DNA from: Dichomitus squalens LYAD-421 SS1
Taxonomy: Eukaryota > Basidiomycota > Agaricomycetes > Polyporales > Polyporaceae
Assembly: GCF_000275845.1 (NCBI RefSeq)
Contig: NW_006766885.1
Span: forward strand, 736,431-800,430
DNA: 64,000 nt
Direction of reading: 5' to 3'
The translations under genes and the position numbers were made by a program. This document shows positions 32,538-45,093 of the stretch, one piece after another. The notes under the pieces were generated by a model. The model did no database searches. It was given only the letters and a program-made list of their open reading frames with translations, and had not been told where the DNA came from. Within the stretch, counting starts at the first letter, position 1, and every line of letters starts with the position of its first letter.

Positions 32538-35500
32538 ATGTCGGATGCCTACGTAGCCCACAGGGTTATCCGTCGCATAGCAGGCTGGGCTGTCATCTCA
32601 TTCTTCTCCGAGATCCACGTCGTTGGGGGCGAGAATGTCCCGAAGGATGGTCCAATTCTTGTGTGAGTGCTCTCTCATCTCCCTCTTCTCCCCGTTCGTG
32701 TCGCCATCGCCCACAGCACACAATCTGCTGTTTCATTCAGCAGCCATCCCATAAGATAGCAGTTTGCTCCTCCCCGCACGGAGGCAGCGTGCCCACGTCC
32801 CCCTAGTCGCGTGGCATGTCATTATCCTGCCCCTTTACTCCACGTACCTGGACATCTTAGCTAGATGCGTGGGCACGTTCTCTGAACACGAGGCTCAGAA
32901 CCACTCATGAAATAAGCTTTCCTATTGCCTACGTACGCTGTTGGTACGCTACTCTACTGGAACTTCGGCTTTCGGTCTCAAGCCTCGCAGTTGCCAGCAT
33001 CCTAGCTTCTAGCTTAAGGGCCAACATGGCATATCCGTCTCTGAATCGCATTCGTAATCGGTACACTCCAGAAGTGTCTGCCACGCTTCAAACGCTCTCT
33101 AGCCTGTCTGAAACTCGGTGCGCTCGTTGAACCAAATCTCGAGATCGTTCCAAACGTGTACGCCGGAGCTTTTTATCCACGACTCTGTGATTGGCGGTTC
33201 AACGAGGTGTTCGTATTCTGACAGCTTCTTGCAATTAGAACCGCGACGCACCATAATATGATGCTCGACCCGGCCATTTTGTGTATGTGACACATTCCTC
33301 TACCCATTCTCGCCTGCTCACCTCCACGTAGCTATCGCATTTCCGTACAAGAGAATCCTACACTATTGGGCGAAAGGTATGGGCTTGCACTTAAACGAGG
33401 CTTCGCTGGAAGTTCAACGTGCTCTTCTAGCGTCCCTATTTGCCAATCCTGTTATGAAGTATGTCCTGACGTCCGCCGGTAACATTCCCGTGGACCGCAA
33501 GGCTCAGGACAAGCGTCTTCTCTTCCGTGGGACGTTCCGGGCTCTAGCCAAGGGCAAGGCGGTGGCGTTATTTCCCGAGGGTACAAGTTATACAGAACCC
33601 CACATCATGCAGGTCAAAGACGGTGCTGCGTGGGCCGCGCTAGAATACGTGAAATGGGCGCAAGAGAATCCAGACAAAGTGGGAAAGGGCGCCGAGAACG
33701 TCATGATCGTCCCGGCTGCCATCGTCTACACGAACAAGTCGAAGTACCGTAGTCAGGTTGGTGACGTCGACGTCCATGCGTAACGAGCTTGCACTGACAT
33801 CCTTACGTCTTAGGTGATTATGGAGTGAGTTTCGCCGTTTCCCTTGCAACGTCCAGAGTTTCATACTTTTCTCGTCAGATTTGGACAGCCAATCAGGATG
33901 GAGGGCTATCTTGAACAGTTCATGTCCGGGGAAGAGGGAGCACCCCGGGCAGCCGTCAAGCGCTTGACGGCGGCAATTGAGAAAGAGCTCACTCAGTTGA
34001 CGATCAACGCACCCGATTGGTTGGTGGACTCATTACTCGTGTGTATCCTCTCACCGACCCTCGTCTGTCACTCGATACAGGGACACACTTTACGCAGCTC
34101 GGATGGCTCGAGACCTGCTTTGGCAGGGTGAACGTTCTATCAACATTGATGAATTCGTCACCATCTCTCAGACGTAGGTTATGAGTCCGGTACCTTCTCC
34201 GAAGGTTTCTACCAAACTGACTCCATGCATGCAGCCTTGTCGACCTCTTCTCTACCCCCGACCTCGTCCCGAATATTAACGCAATCAAACGCTACCTCCT
34301 CACGTACTATTCCCTCCTTGAGTCCACGCACCTCACGAACTCTGTCCTGTCTTCCCTGCCTCTGCCAGCTACCCTCGATCCGCGCCAACCTGTGCCTCTT
34401 CCTAGCCGCCTGCTGACATTGAGCGTTCTCATCCGGGACTCAATCGCACTTCTTTTGCCTCTTCCGTTCTATATTGTGCCTGTGATACTTCATGCTCCCG
34501 CCTATGCAATGGGCCGCTTTGGCGCACGTCTGGTGGAGGACGAGGAGGAGACACAGGCGCAAAACAAGGTCGTGTTCGGCTTGCTGCTCCTGCTAATGAT
34601 ATACCCTGCTGCGTTCTTCTTCCTCTGGGCATTCCTCTGGTACACTCCGGTAGGCGCCCTCGTTGCAGGGTTCTTGGTGTTTCTCTTCGCGATGTACCAC
34701 AATCGGCTGATCAACGGTATGTCTCTTTCGTTATCCTGTGGTCCGAGTTCTCCCGTTTTTGGTTTTAACGCTCTCTTACCTTCATGCCGGCATTGTCTTT
34801 TTCACCCCTTCACGCAGTCTCTTATGATCGGTGAGTGCTACGCGCCGCAGGCCCACCCCGTGCATTTCTGCCAAGACCCTGTGTGACAGCGGTTCTCATC
34901 CCTGTTTCCGTATCTGCAGTGCCAAACGTCTCGTTGCCGCCTGGCGGGTCCTCGTCGGCGTCTGGGCCCCGAAGCGATGGGACCTGTCGCTCTCCGCGGT
35001 CGCCCAGTACACCGTCCCCAGAATTCCGCCAGAGAACCCCTGGATAGACCGCTCCAAAGCCAAAGCGACGTCCCGGCCGGTCACACCCGCCTCGTCATCG
35101 CCTTCCGTGACGCGAGGACCTGCCGAGTCCCCCGCTTCATCCACGCCCACGTCGACACCCGCGGGTCCTAGCACGAGCGCGGGTTCGGGCCCAGGTAGGC
35201 GGCGGCGTCCGCCCTCGCACCGGCTCATCCGGCATGTCCTCCGCGCCCGCGTCGAGGCCGCCAAGGCGCTCGCCTCGCTCTTCGCGCAGCTCGAGCGTGC
35301 CCCTGAGGGCAAGCACGTCTGTGCATCCGTGCATCTCGCGCAAGCCTTTGGCGGGTATGTCGAGACCCCCAAGGAACCGAGTCGCGAGACGTCGGCCGGG
35401 GTCGAGACCGTGCCCGAGCCGCAGGGTTGGCGGAGCGCGCGGGAGGTCGTCGCGTTCCTGCGCTCGCGCGGTGCCAAGTTCCGGGCGCTCGAGGCCCGGG

Positions 35501-35610
35501 TCGAGGGCGACTGGGCGGCGCTGAGCAGCGAGGGAGAGGGGTACGAGAGCGAGGGTGTCAGCACATCCGAGATGGATGACATCGTGTGGGTACCCCCGAG
35601 CCGGCAGTGA
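32538..35610 (+). CDS. Glycerol-3-phosphate / DHAP acyltransferase (SCT1/GPT2 type)
   Basis: ER membrane enzyme for the first acylation in glycerolipid synthesis. The ATG at 32538 begins MSDAYVAHRVIRRIAGWAVI, a hydrophobic anchor. The PlsC motifs are in order: THHNMMLDP (H-x4-D), GNIPVDRK, ALFPEGTS and VPAAIVY. Later come helices SIALLLPLPFYIVPVILHA and VVFGLLLLLMIYPAAFFFLW, then a Pro/Ser linker and an acidic tail ending DDIVWVPPSRQ. Gene structure is odd: the first intron is 576 bases (32663-33238), and two coding microexons are needed, 33814-33824 (11 bases, encoding VIM plus part of E) and 34818-34830 (13 bases, encoding the SYD of LINVSYDRAKRL). An intron after HYWAK removes a stretch that would otherwise break the block before LFANPVMKYV. 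A second, distinct acyltransferase of this kind lies at 49.2-51.3 kb. Confidence 0.9.
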
Positions 35611-36070
35611 GGGCTGGGGCGTGTTTTGACGTCCGTGAGGTCATGGAGCTTTTCATACGGTATTATTGGATACGAATCGAGAACCGGTTGCACGGTCATT
35701 TACGGGGGTCGTGCATGCTCATGTATGGGATCGTTCTCGTTTTCTTCTCACATACTAATCTCGCCTTACTCATATCTTAGGTCGGAATGCTGTTGTACTT
35801 TCCGTTCGTTACCCTCCCCCCGTCTTCAAGCCGTGCCTGCGATGAGTTGAGCTTACGAACCGAGTGAATAATGATATCGTTTACAGCAGTATACAGTGCT
35901 ATGCGTGGAGCGTGCAGATACTACAGGGTATACAGGAGGAATGCATCTCTATCGGATGGTAGTGGGCATGAATGAGCTGAAGAATACAATTGCGACATGC
36001 CAAGGACTAGATGGAATAAGTTAACTATAGTCCGATAGTGGAGAAGATGGGAGGTGGCGATCGGTGGGCC
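35611..36070. other. Convergent 3' flanks of acyltransferase and adenylate cyclase
   Basis: 460 bases between two stop codons on opposite strands. It should hold both 3' UTRs; nothing else was seen. Confidence 0.5.
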
Positions 36071-39000
36071 TCACACCGGGACAGGTCGGCACAGGTCGAA
36101 GACCCTGTTCCGCAGCTCGGCTTGCGGCCCAAGCTGGGTTTCGATGTTGGACATTTGCATGAACGCCAGTTTGGTCAACGCGTTGTCAATACGCAGTGAC
36201 AGGGAGTGGAGTACGGTCGTGAGGTGCGCATCAGTCGAGGACTTGTCCATGACGGGCAGATAGAGGCTGGGGTCGTCGTATACCACGATGGAGGACTCAG
36301 GTGGGTTGGTAGGTTGCTGGAGCTGGCCTGTCGCAGACGCGATACTGTCTTTGCGGATGGGGATAGGCCGGAAAACACGGGAGTTAGCCAGGGTTTCCAA
36401 GCGAACACAGAGGAGACCAAGCTCCCGCATCTGTTCCACGCTGAATTGCACGCGTGAGCCTGACGCAGTAGGCGCGGTCTCGAAGGCCTCTAGGTCGTGC
36501 CGGGCAGCAAGGTCAGCGGGGTACAGAACCGAAAGGTACTCGGGAACTTCTAGGCCCTTGAGCTTGCGCTCGCCGATAGGGAAGATCTTGACACCCATCC
36601 TTTGAATCGCATCGATGGCGTTTTGGGGTTGGGCGTATGACCGTTCTGTCTTCGGACCCGAGTTGAGGATCAGTGCATTGATCTCTTTGGTGACGTCCGC
36701 ACTGCACATGATCTGGCCACCTGCTGCAACGGCGTTCACTCGTGCTGCACGGTTGACCATGGGACCGAAGTAGTCCATACGCCCGGTAACAGGGTCAGGC
36801 TCGCAAACGGGCGTGCCACAATGGATACCCATGCGCAGCGAGAGCCCACGGGCGATGACGCGGCCTGCCGTATCGCGTATCTCCTTCCCATCCTCGCACT
36901 CGAGAAGCTCCAAAGGCCACGCACAGCTGAGCAGCTGCGACTGGACGCTCATACACCACCAGAGTGCGGAGAGCGTCGTCGGGAAGGAGCACATGAACGC
37001 ATCACCTTCCGTCTTGACTTCGTAGCCACCGCAGAAGCGTAGCAAGCGACGTAGGAGGTTGTTGTGGAGGACCATGGCAGATTGCATCCCGGGGTTGACT
37101 TCCCAGAGATGCGTCGAGTTCCGAATGTCAGTGAACACCAGCGCGACGTGGCCGGTGGGCGGAGGGACTTCGTCTTCCAGGCGAGAGATATCTCTGTTGA
37201 TGATCGCCGTGCGTTTTGCCTTCGCCAAGCTCTGTATGACTTCCTCGGGGATGACGGGCTCCTGACTGGAGAATACATCGCGAGCTATATGACGGTTGAA
37301 CAAGTCGGAGACCTTGATGACCATAATCATCGTCGTGCCCTCTGCGCCGTAACAGATGGCGAAGTCGCGGAGCTTCTGAGCAGCGATCATTGGGTCCCGC
37401 TCCTTGCGTGCGATGTCGACCGCCGTCTGGAAGGAGACATAGTCCCAGAGGCCACGGTTGCCGACAATGACGAACTCGTCCATCTCAGTGAGATCGTACA
37501 TGAATATGTCTGGACGAGCGTTGACAACAGGGAGGAGGTAATAGAATCCGAAGGACCGCGAGACGTCGATCTCGTCATTGACGAATCCCTTCGGAGACAC
37601 CCAACCTTCAGCGGCTCGGATACGTTGAGTCTCATTCCGGTCAAACGGGTCGTGCTTGCGAGAGACAAGCTGTGCAATGCCCTGGCGAGAGATGACCGCA
37701 AGTGCGTTACCGGCGTTCGCGACGTAGAGCGTGCGATCAACGAGGTAAAGAACGATGCCCGAGGCGCCGATCTTGTCATGGATACTTTGGGCCGTCGCCG
37801 ATGCGCTGACGTGCGACATCTTCCGCCCCGAGTTTGAGTACAGGTGGTCGTGCAAGTGTTTGTTGAGCTTCAGGAACGACCGCCGCATGGCGTCTGGGAC
37901 TCCCTCGCTGCGCCTGAGCTTATTGAGCTCCGCGACGAAGAGGTTCAGGAAGTTGTCATGGAGAAATTTCGTCAGTCGGTTGTTGCTCGCGATGTGCGAC
38001 GCGCGTCCGAACATGGCGAAGATCGCCTCGTCGTGTTTACCGCGGAAGTGGGGTGAGACCAAGTCGATCATGGTAAGGTGCTCCGTCATCCCTAGCGTGT
38101 CGGCGATACCATACGCCATGCCATTGACGTCGGCCATGGACGTTCGCACGCGACGATCGTCACCTTCCTCCGGGATATTCGTCTGCATGCCTATGGTGAC
38201 GTCCATGAGACCGAGGATGCGGAGCTGCGTCAAACTGGAAAAGTCAGAGAGCTGTTGCTGGTTCCTGGACTGTCGGTGGTTCATGTCCGGCTTGATCTCC
38301 AGACGCTTGTTACCCGACAAGTTGAGGTACCGCAGGTTCGTGTTGAAGTTCCTGCGTTAACGGATAAGTGAGCATCGACATGCGTTCGTGCTCCGCTAGC
38401 AGTACACCCACCAATTCCAGTCGTACTCCCAGTTACTGATGTTGTACTTCAACACGTTACTCCCCACATCCATGACCGTCAGGTTCACCAATTTGCTGAT
38501 CTCGCGCGGCAGCGTCTGCAGCTTGTTCCCGTTCAAAAAGAGGACCTCGAGCTTCGTCATATGCTGCAAATTCTCCGTCGGGATCGCCGAGATCGTGTTG
38601 CCGCTCAGGTAGAGCTCCCTCAGCTGCGTCAAATTCCGGAAGAAGCTGCCCGGCAGCTGCTGAATGTTGTTGAACGACAGGTTCAGGACCCGAAGCTCTT
38701 TCAAGAGCGCCAACGGGTGCAGCGAGTCCGCAGTCAGACTATTCTCCCCAACGTAGAGCTTCTCGAGCGACGCCGCGAGAGCGGGGAGCGTGGACCCAGT
38801 GATCGAGCTGCTCGATGCCTTCCTGTCCGAGAGGAGGCTGACTGTGCTACCCCAAGTCTGCGTCGCGTGGACCTCCAGGTCTATAGACCCGGGAGGCAGA
38901 TTCCAAGTGCTGATGACATTGGAAGTGACGTTGATAACCTGGAGCGAGGAGCAGTTCCACAGGCTCATGGGCAGCTCGGAGAGGTCATTGTTGTGTGCCT

Positions 39001-42000
39001 CCAACACCTCCAGCCACTGCAGACGCCCAAGGCTGCTCGGGAGCGTGAACAGGTGGTTGTTCGAGCACGAGAGATGCTTCAGCTTGCTGAGCCCCCCGAG
39101 ACTCTCCGGAAGCGAGCGCAGGGAATTGTGGTCGATATACAGCGACTCGAGCGCGGTGAGCTGCGCAAGCGCAAGGTCGTCGAGCGTGGACAGCTTCGCG
39201 TACGACAGATTCAGCTCCGTGAGCGCGTACGGCCGCCCAAGCGGGCCTGGCACGGGGTTGAGCTGGGTGATGTCATTGTGCGACGCGTCGAGCTGCTTGA
39301 GCGCGGGCCCGAACGAGATGTCCAGCGCGTGCAGCTGGTTGTGATCCGCGAGGAGCTGCTCGATCTTCGGCAGCGTGCAGACGACGGAGATATCCGTGAT
39401 GTGGTTCCGCCGACAGTCGAGCACGCGAAGGTTCTTGAGATTCGCGCATTGCTCGGGGATCTTCGCCACACGGTTGCCGACGATGGTGAGGTGGTCGAGT
39501 TCTGTTAGTTGGCCCAGCTCTTCCGGTAGCTCCGAGATAGAGTTGAATGACGCGTCGAGGTCCACAAGCGACCGAAGCTCGCACACGCCGGCAGGAATAT
39601 GCTTGAACTTGTTGTTCGAGATGTTGAGGTAGCCCAGCTTCCGAAGGCGAGGGAAGTAGTAGGGAAGGTTCTCCATCCGATTGTTTTCGAGCTTCAGATG
39701 CGACAGCCCCGGTATTTGATCGAGCCCCGCGTCTTCCAAGTCTGCTATTCGATTGCATGATAGGTCGAGCCACTCGAGCGTCCGACAATGCCGGACGCTC
39801 TGCGGGACCTTCTTCAACGCCATATGCGATAGCCGGAGCTCCTTCAAACTCGAGCATGACTGGATAAAATCAAGAGGAATCTCGAGCATAGGGTTTCGCG
39901 AGAGGTTGAGCGAGACGATCACTTCCGCATGGGCGTATAATGAGACCGGAACTGCCTTCAGGCTGCGAGACGTGAGGTCTATGAGGTCGAACGTGTCGAA
40001 TTGCATCTCTTCCTCCTGCAAAGCAGATGAGCGTCAGCATCCCGACCCATGCATCCATGAGACAGAAAGCGTACCGGCGGCCCGAGCACATTACTCTTGT
40101 AGACGAACTTCAGCAGGAATTGTATGTCGTCCGCACCCAGCATGTCCAACCCGTCGGCGATATCATATCCTGCTTGCTCTAATCGTCTACGGACGATATC
40201 AGCAGGGCGCTCCGTCGGCGCGAGCACTCGTTCTGCAATTTCCGAACGTCAATCTTCTCGTCTGACCTAAAAGAAGTATCACGTCGTCCCCGACTCGCAC
40301 CTCTTCCTCTCTCCTTCAAGTACAGCCTGTGCGGCTCCACCCCCGGGTCGAGCAGCAGCTTCTTGTTCAGCTGCGGCGTCAGCTGCGACACGGTGACGTC
40401 CAGGCCGCACTGGACGACGTGGTACGAATTGTTCGCGCGGTAGATCCGGACGTGGTACAGCGCCTTGGACGACGTCCCCCGCTTCCGCCGCTTGCGGGCC
40501 GACTTGCCGCGTACGCTCTCGTCCGAGGACGAGTACGCCTGCCCCCCGAGCGGGTCCTCGCCCTCCTTCTCCACCGCCCAGCTCTCGGGCGCCGTCCACG
40601 ACGGCGAGTCCACGTCCCCCACGCCGTTCTGATAGACCCCAGGCGCGCGTGCCTTGGGCGAGATCCTCCGGTGATCGAACACGAGCGCCCCGGGGGCTAG
40701 CCGCCGCTGGCTGGTGGATTGGAACGGGTTGGGGTTGCTGAACATGCTGTGCTGCGAGGTGTTGACGGAGCCAAAGTGCATAGACGACACGTCCGAGCTC
40801 GAGTGGTATGTCGAGGTCTCGAAGCCGCTCCCGGGTGAGCTGCTGCTGTGCACGCCTCCCTCGGCTGTGGGTAGGACGGAGAGGTCGACGACGCCCTCCA
40901 TGTCATTGAGGTTTGTGTCGAGCGTATATAGGTTCTCCTTGGGTGGCGGCGGCGGCGGAGTCACATAGGCTGGTTTCTTCTTCTTGTGCTGCTTGGTAGG
41001 GAAGGATGATCCGGAAGGGGCCGTAGGCGTGGGGTGGAACGAAAGATCGGGAGATGGGATCGGTGGAGGGGGCTCCACGGGAAGGGGCTCAGACCGTAGG
41101 CGGCTGCGCGACCTCTTCGACCTGAGCAAGCTGAGCGGATTCAAGGAAGTCTTCTTGCGCGAGTCTAGAGTTCGGCTCGACTCGGCGGAGTGGACGCTAA
41201 AGGTCTCCGATGGCCGCGCAGTAGAGGCCACACTGATATTCGATGTGCTTTCGTGGCGAGGGAGAGTGAAAGAACCGAATGACGGCTTGTGGATTAAGCC
41301 AAACCGGTGTGACGATGACTTGGGCGGAGGAGTAGGCTGCGAAATAGAACGTGTATGAGTAGTCAAGCCCTCAGTGCGTAGCACATTTCTGGCCTCAATC
41401 TCTTCCGCGAAATGGACGACTCGACCAGGCCGCGATCGCGGCAGCGGACAATACGTGGTCTTTGGCAAACAAAAGAAGGCTCGTGACTACCGCTTCCTCC
41501 TTCTCCACCGCGGCGGCGCCGTAGCGGTCCGAACCTCGTCACAGGCTTCTGTGGATAAGCTCCAGAGCAGAGGACATGACACAGACAGCGTACTGCATCG
41601 GCCGAGCACGAAGCATCGCATGATTCAGCCCCCATCGCTAGACAGCGTGAGTTGCGTTGTTATGAGCTAAAACGATGGCAGTCTGGGCTGGATGCGTACA
41701 ACACCGAGCGAGTCCGAAAGCTGCGAGGCGAGAGGGGGGGATGCAATAGTCCCCTTCCCCACCGCGAAGCTTCCATCCTCCCGCTGACGCAAATTCTGGG
41801 CGAGTTGCCCATATGACCAGCAGGGTCTGAGTCGCACAGCGAGCTGGACCGATAAGCAGTTGGCAGAGTCCGAGACACGGCACCTGGCTGCAAGCCTGGA
41901 CAAAGACAAGCGCACGGAGCCCCGCACCCATCGTATATGCGACACCTGCCAGATAACTCAAGCGGAGCTTTTCCCGACGTTTGGCGTCCTCATCAACAGT

Positions 42001-42263
42001 CAGAGCACAAGACGTACAGGTTCCGAGTCATTGTTGTTGGCAGCCCACGGGGCGATTTCCGTAATGTTGGCATCGTCGGTGAGGGTAAAGGTGGACAAGG
42101 AGTCGCGGTCGACGAAGTCCTGGTCATGCGAGGTGCTGGAGAAGTCTCTGGAGATGCGAATGGACGTAGGGTAGGAGTTGAGGTAGGAATCGGCCTGCAT
42201 AGCGTGCGGGCCTTGGAGGGGAAGCGATGTCGGAGAGGAGGTGGGAGAGACAGGATTCGGCAT
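36071..42263 (-). CDS. CYR1: Adenylate cyclase (fungal CYR1 type: RA, LRR, PP2C-like, cyclase)
   Basis: Membrane-associated enzyme making cAMP from ATP, controlled by Ras and G alpha in the nutrient/PKA pathway. About 1,830 residues in five coding exons. The first Met in frame is at 42263 (MPNPVSPTSSPTS); exon 1 ends at 42018 before a roughly 560-base intron. A Ser/Pro-rich N region is followed by an RA domain near residues 400-500 (LYHVRIYRANNSYHVVQ...LDPGVEPHRLYLKERGR), about twenty leucine-rich repeats near 540-1070 (for example LKELRLSHMALKKVP), a PP2C-like domain near 1120-1430 (FGFYYLLPVVNARPD, EFVIVGNRGLWDYV) and the class III cyclase domain near 1470-1660 with VALVFTDIRNSTHLW, GGYEVKTEGDAFMCSF and MNRA-like MVNRAARVNA. 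The C-terminal tail ends LCRPVPV, TGA 36073-36071. Domain order matches other fungal adenylate cyclases exactly. Confidence 0.96.
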
Positions 42264-44341
42264 GAGTAAGGCCGTCGGCTGCCTCCACAGCTGCTTGCGA
42301 GGAGGCGGTGGATGCAAGAACTTTGTCGCCGGCTGGAGCGAGAGGCGAAGGCAGAAGTAGCAGAGGCAGAGGTAGGGGACAGCCGGCCGCCAGAGACTGA
42401 GTGGGCCAAAGCTGAGCGCTGAGCGCAGAGTCTTGATGATCGGTGGCCGCTTGTTTCCTTTTCCGGGTCAATTGGCTCTTACGTAAGCGGGCGGGCCGGT
42501 TGGCGTCCGCGGACCCCAGCCTGTCCAGCCTGTCGACGGTGTCCTGCGAGTACTTACTGTACTAGGTATGGCACTGTGTGCGTTGTATTCTCCCACCTCC
42601 CGCCTCCCGTCGTTGACAGCCCACCACTGCGTTTCCAAGGCAAGCCGCCGCCCGCGACCATCCACGACCACCAATCGCGGCCCCCTGCGACCACATCACC
42701 CTACTGCTTCGGTGCTTCCGCAGTCATTTCCTCCCACCACGTTCACGACCCCCGCGGCCTTGTCGGTGATGCCTTGCTTCGCCCTCCGACAATGCAAGTG
42801 TCCTCCTGGCCGCCTCCGACGCTCCCCAACATTCACTCCTCGAGGCGCACAGGCGTGCCTCGCGCCCAAGCTCGTCGTCTTCAGTCATCTCCGGTGCTTT
42901 CCACCGGCCGTGAACTGAGGTGTCACTCTAGAGTTTATCCACCGCGGCCTGCATGGCGGCTTGGTGGGAAGCGTCTGAGTGCCCGCGATTGACTTCTCAG
43001 CCGTCACCACCGCCAGTGCTTGCATGGGACTTCGAGACCATCGAGGACAGCCATGCTGATCCCTTGCCTGTCGGCCGACGACCGCTTTGTCTCATATGCT
43101 TGTCACCGTGCCCGGATGTCGACGTGCGACGGAATCTTCCACCGCCTTTCGGGTGCCCGGCAGCACTCTATTTCCACGTGCGCGCCCAGGGTGCTTTTGG
43201 ATTGTAGGCGTGCGCACGCGCGCAGGGTCTATGTTCCCGATGGAATCTAGATGCTTGTTTACGCTGCAGTGTTGCCGTGGCTTCTTAGAATGATCAGCCA
43301 TCCTTCTCCATCCTTGCTCAGAGGGTCAATGACGCCATCCCGGATGATGGTCGACATTGTATCGACAGGTCGCAGTATTATTTACGATTCCTATATCCAA
43401 GCTAATCTTGTGCCATCGGAGTCGCAGCAGTTTCTGACCATGGTGGCGTTATCAAATTGATACCGACGGTTGGATTGTACTGCCAACATCGTCCGACCAA
43501 TGCGGTCGATTACTCTGAATGCTTGGAGATCGCAACAATCTCGTTTGCGTTTCGATCCTCCTCAATCAGGTACGAGAGCCATCAAGCCGCGGTGGCAAAG
43601 TCTACCTGTTTCGCATACACGAGTCGCTTGCTATAGGCCAAAGGGATAGGGGAAAGTGGGACGGTTACGGCTGCCATATGCACCGATCGCCCGTTCGCCA
43701 GGTATGTACGACGCGGTCACATGACTGATCAAACCAGCTAATTAACCATGATCTCTTCGCCGTTCAGCCATCATCCTCAATGCAAGACTCTGTCGCTAGC
43801 CAAGGGAAGCCTTGCAACCGCACTCACACCGAGATACACTTGCCAAACGGGAAACATGAAGCATCACCGAACACTCTACGTTGCTGATCAGCCTGAGGGC
43901 GAGGCCAGGTAAGAGCGGCCCGAGTGCATCCGATATCGGAACAATGTCGATTTCATCGCAATCGACACAAAACACCGCACGACTCTATCAACATTGGCGG
44001 TTGCGGGGCATGTTTGACATGCGGCGACGCTGGACTACGAGAATACGCATTTCGGTTTCCCCGCTTGCACGGGTACTCGTCCCGAGGACCACGGAGAGGT
44101 ATGCGCCAGGACCGTTGCGGTCCCTCCCTCGGGAAAAGAGAAAAAGGAAACACTCACCTCAGGAATATCCGGGACGACAGAAAACAGACGGGGCCGCCGA
44201 ACCACGCCTGCCTTCCCTCGGCCAAGTACCTAATTCAAAGATGCAATCGAACGCGTTCAGCCTGTCCGCGCGAACGATCGTGAGATGAACCTATGGACGA
44301 ACGCGACCAGCGCGTCCACCCTCATTCGATCTTGAGGGCCT
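42264..44341. other. Adenylate cyclase upstream region and 2-kb gene-poor spacer
   Basis: About 2.1 kb between the cyclase start and the stop of the next gene. Open frames on the plus strand at 42.5-43.3 kb and 43.9-44.3 kb are Pro/Ser/Arg-rich and lack motifs. The cyclase promoter and leader should lie in the first part. No repeat or RNA gene was recognised. Confidence 0.4.
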
Positions 44342-45057
44342 TCAGAAGTACGTGTTGACGAGCTGCTGCAGACGTTCGAGGCGTTGCGCGGGCGCGGGAG
44401 ACTTTGCGGCTTGGACGATCATCTCGAGGTCCGTTTGCGCGAACTTGTTCACGTTGCGTGTCAGATGCGCGTTCCTGGGAGATCGGAGTAGGAGAACGCT
44501 GACCTTCGCGATGACCTCCGGAGCCCAGCGCACGGACTTCTTGACCGGAACTTGGACCTGAACCTGCAGCTGCTGGCCTGGCTTCGCGCGCTTGATGACC
44601 GCCGGCGGGGGCCGTTCGGCGCGCCGAGGCTTCTTCAGGATCCCCTTTGGCTTGCGGGGGACAACCCCGGCGGGGGCCTTGACCGTGACGTCGACGCCGT
44701 TGGCGGTCGCGGGGCTGACGTTCTCCTTGTCTTCGGCAGAGCATTGCAATTCGCGCTTGACGGGTGTCGTGAGCTTGACGGGCGTCGCGCCCTTCGTCGG
44801 ACGTTTCTTCTCGAACCGCAGTGGGAGCATGGGCCGCGGCCTGTTCAGCATCTTCTCACCCTTCTCCGGCCCCGAGAATGCCTTGCGTCGAGCTTGAGGC
44901 GCGTCCAACTGGGCCCGGAGGCGCTTGAGGAGGTCTTGACCGATGAGGTTGGGGGACGGGGAGCTGTAGGTGGCCGGAGCGGAGACCGCTCGGCGTGCGA
45001 CCGTCGCTCTGGGCGGGAAGCCGACACCGAGGGCTGTCGGGGTCGCGATCGAGGTGC

Positions 45058-45093
<36 letters not shown>

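Noticed and set aside
34896..35699. Minus-strand 267-codon open frame
   Set aside because: Antisense to the Pro/Ser-rich tail of the acyltransferase, which is supported by its continuity with the PlsC domain.
38561..39508. Plus-strand 315-codon open frame
   Set aside because: Antisense to the adenylate cyclase leucine-rich repeats; periodic codon usage of the repeats keeps the opposite strand open.
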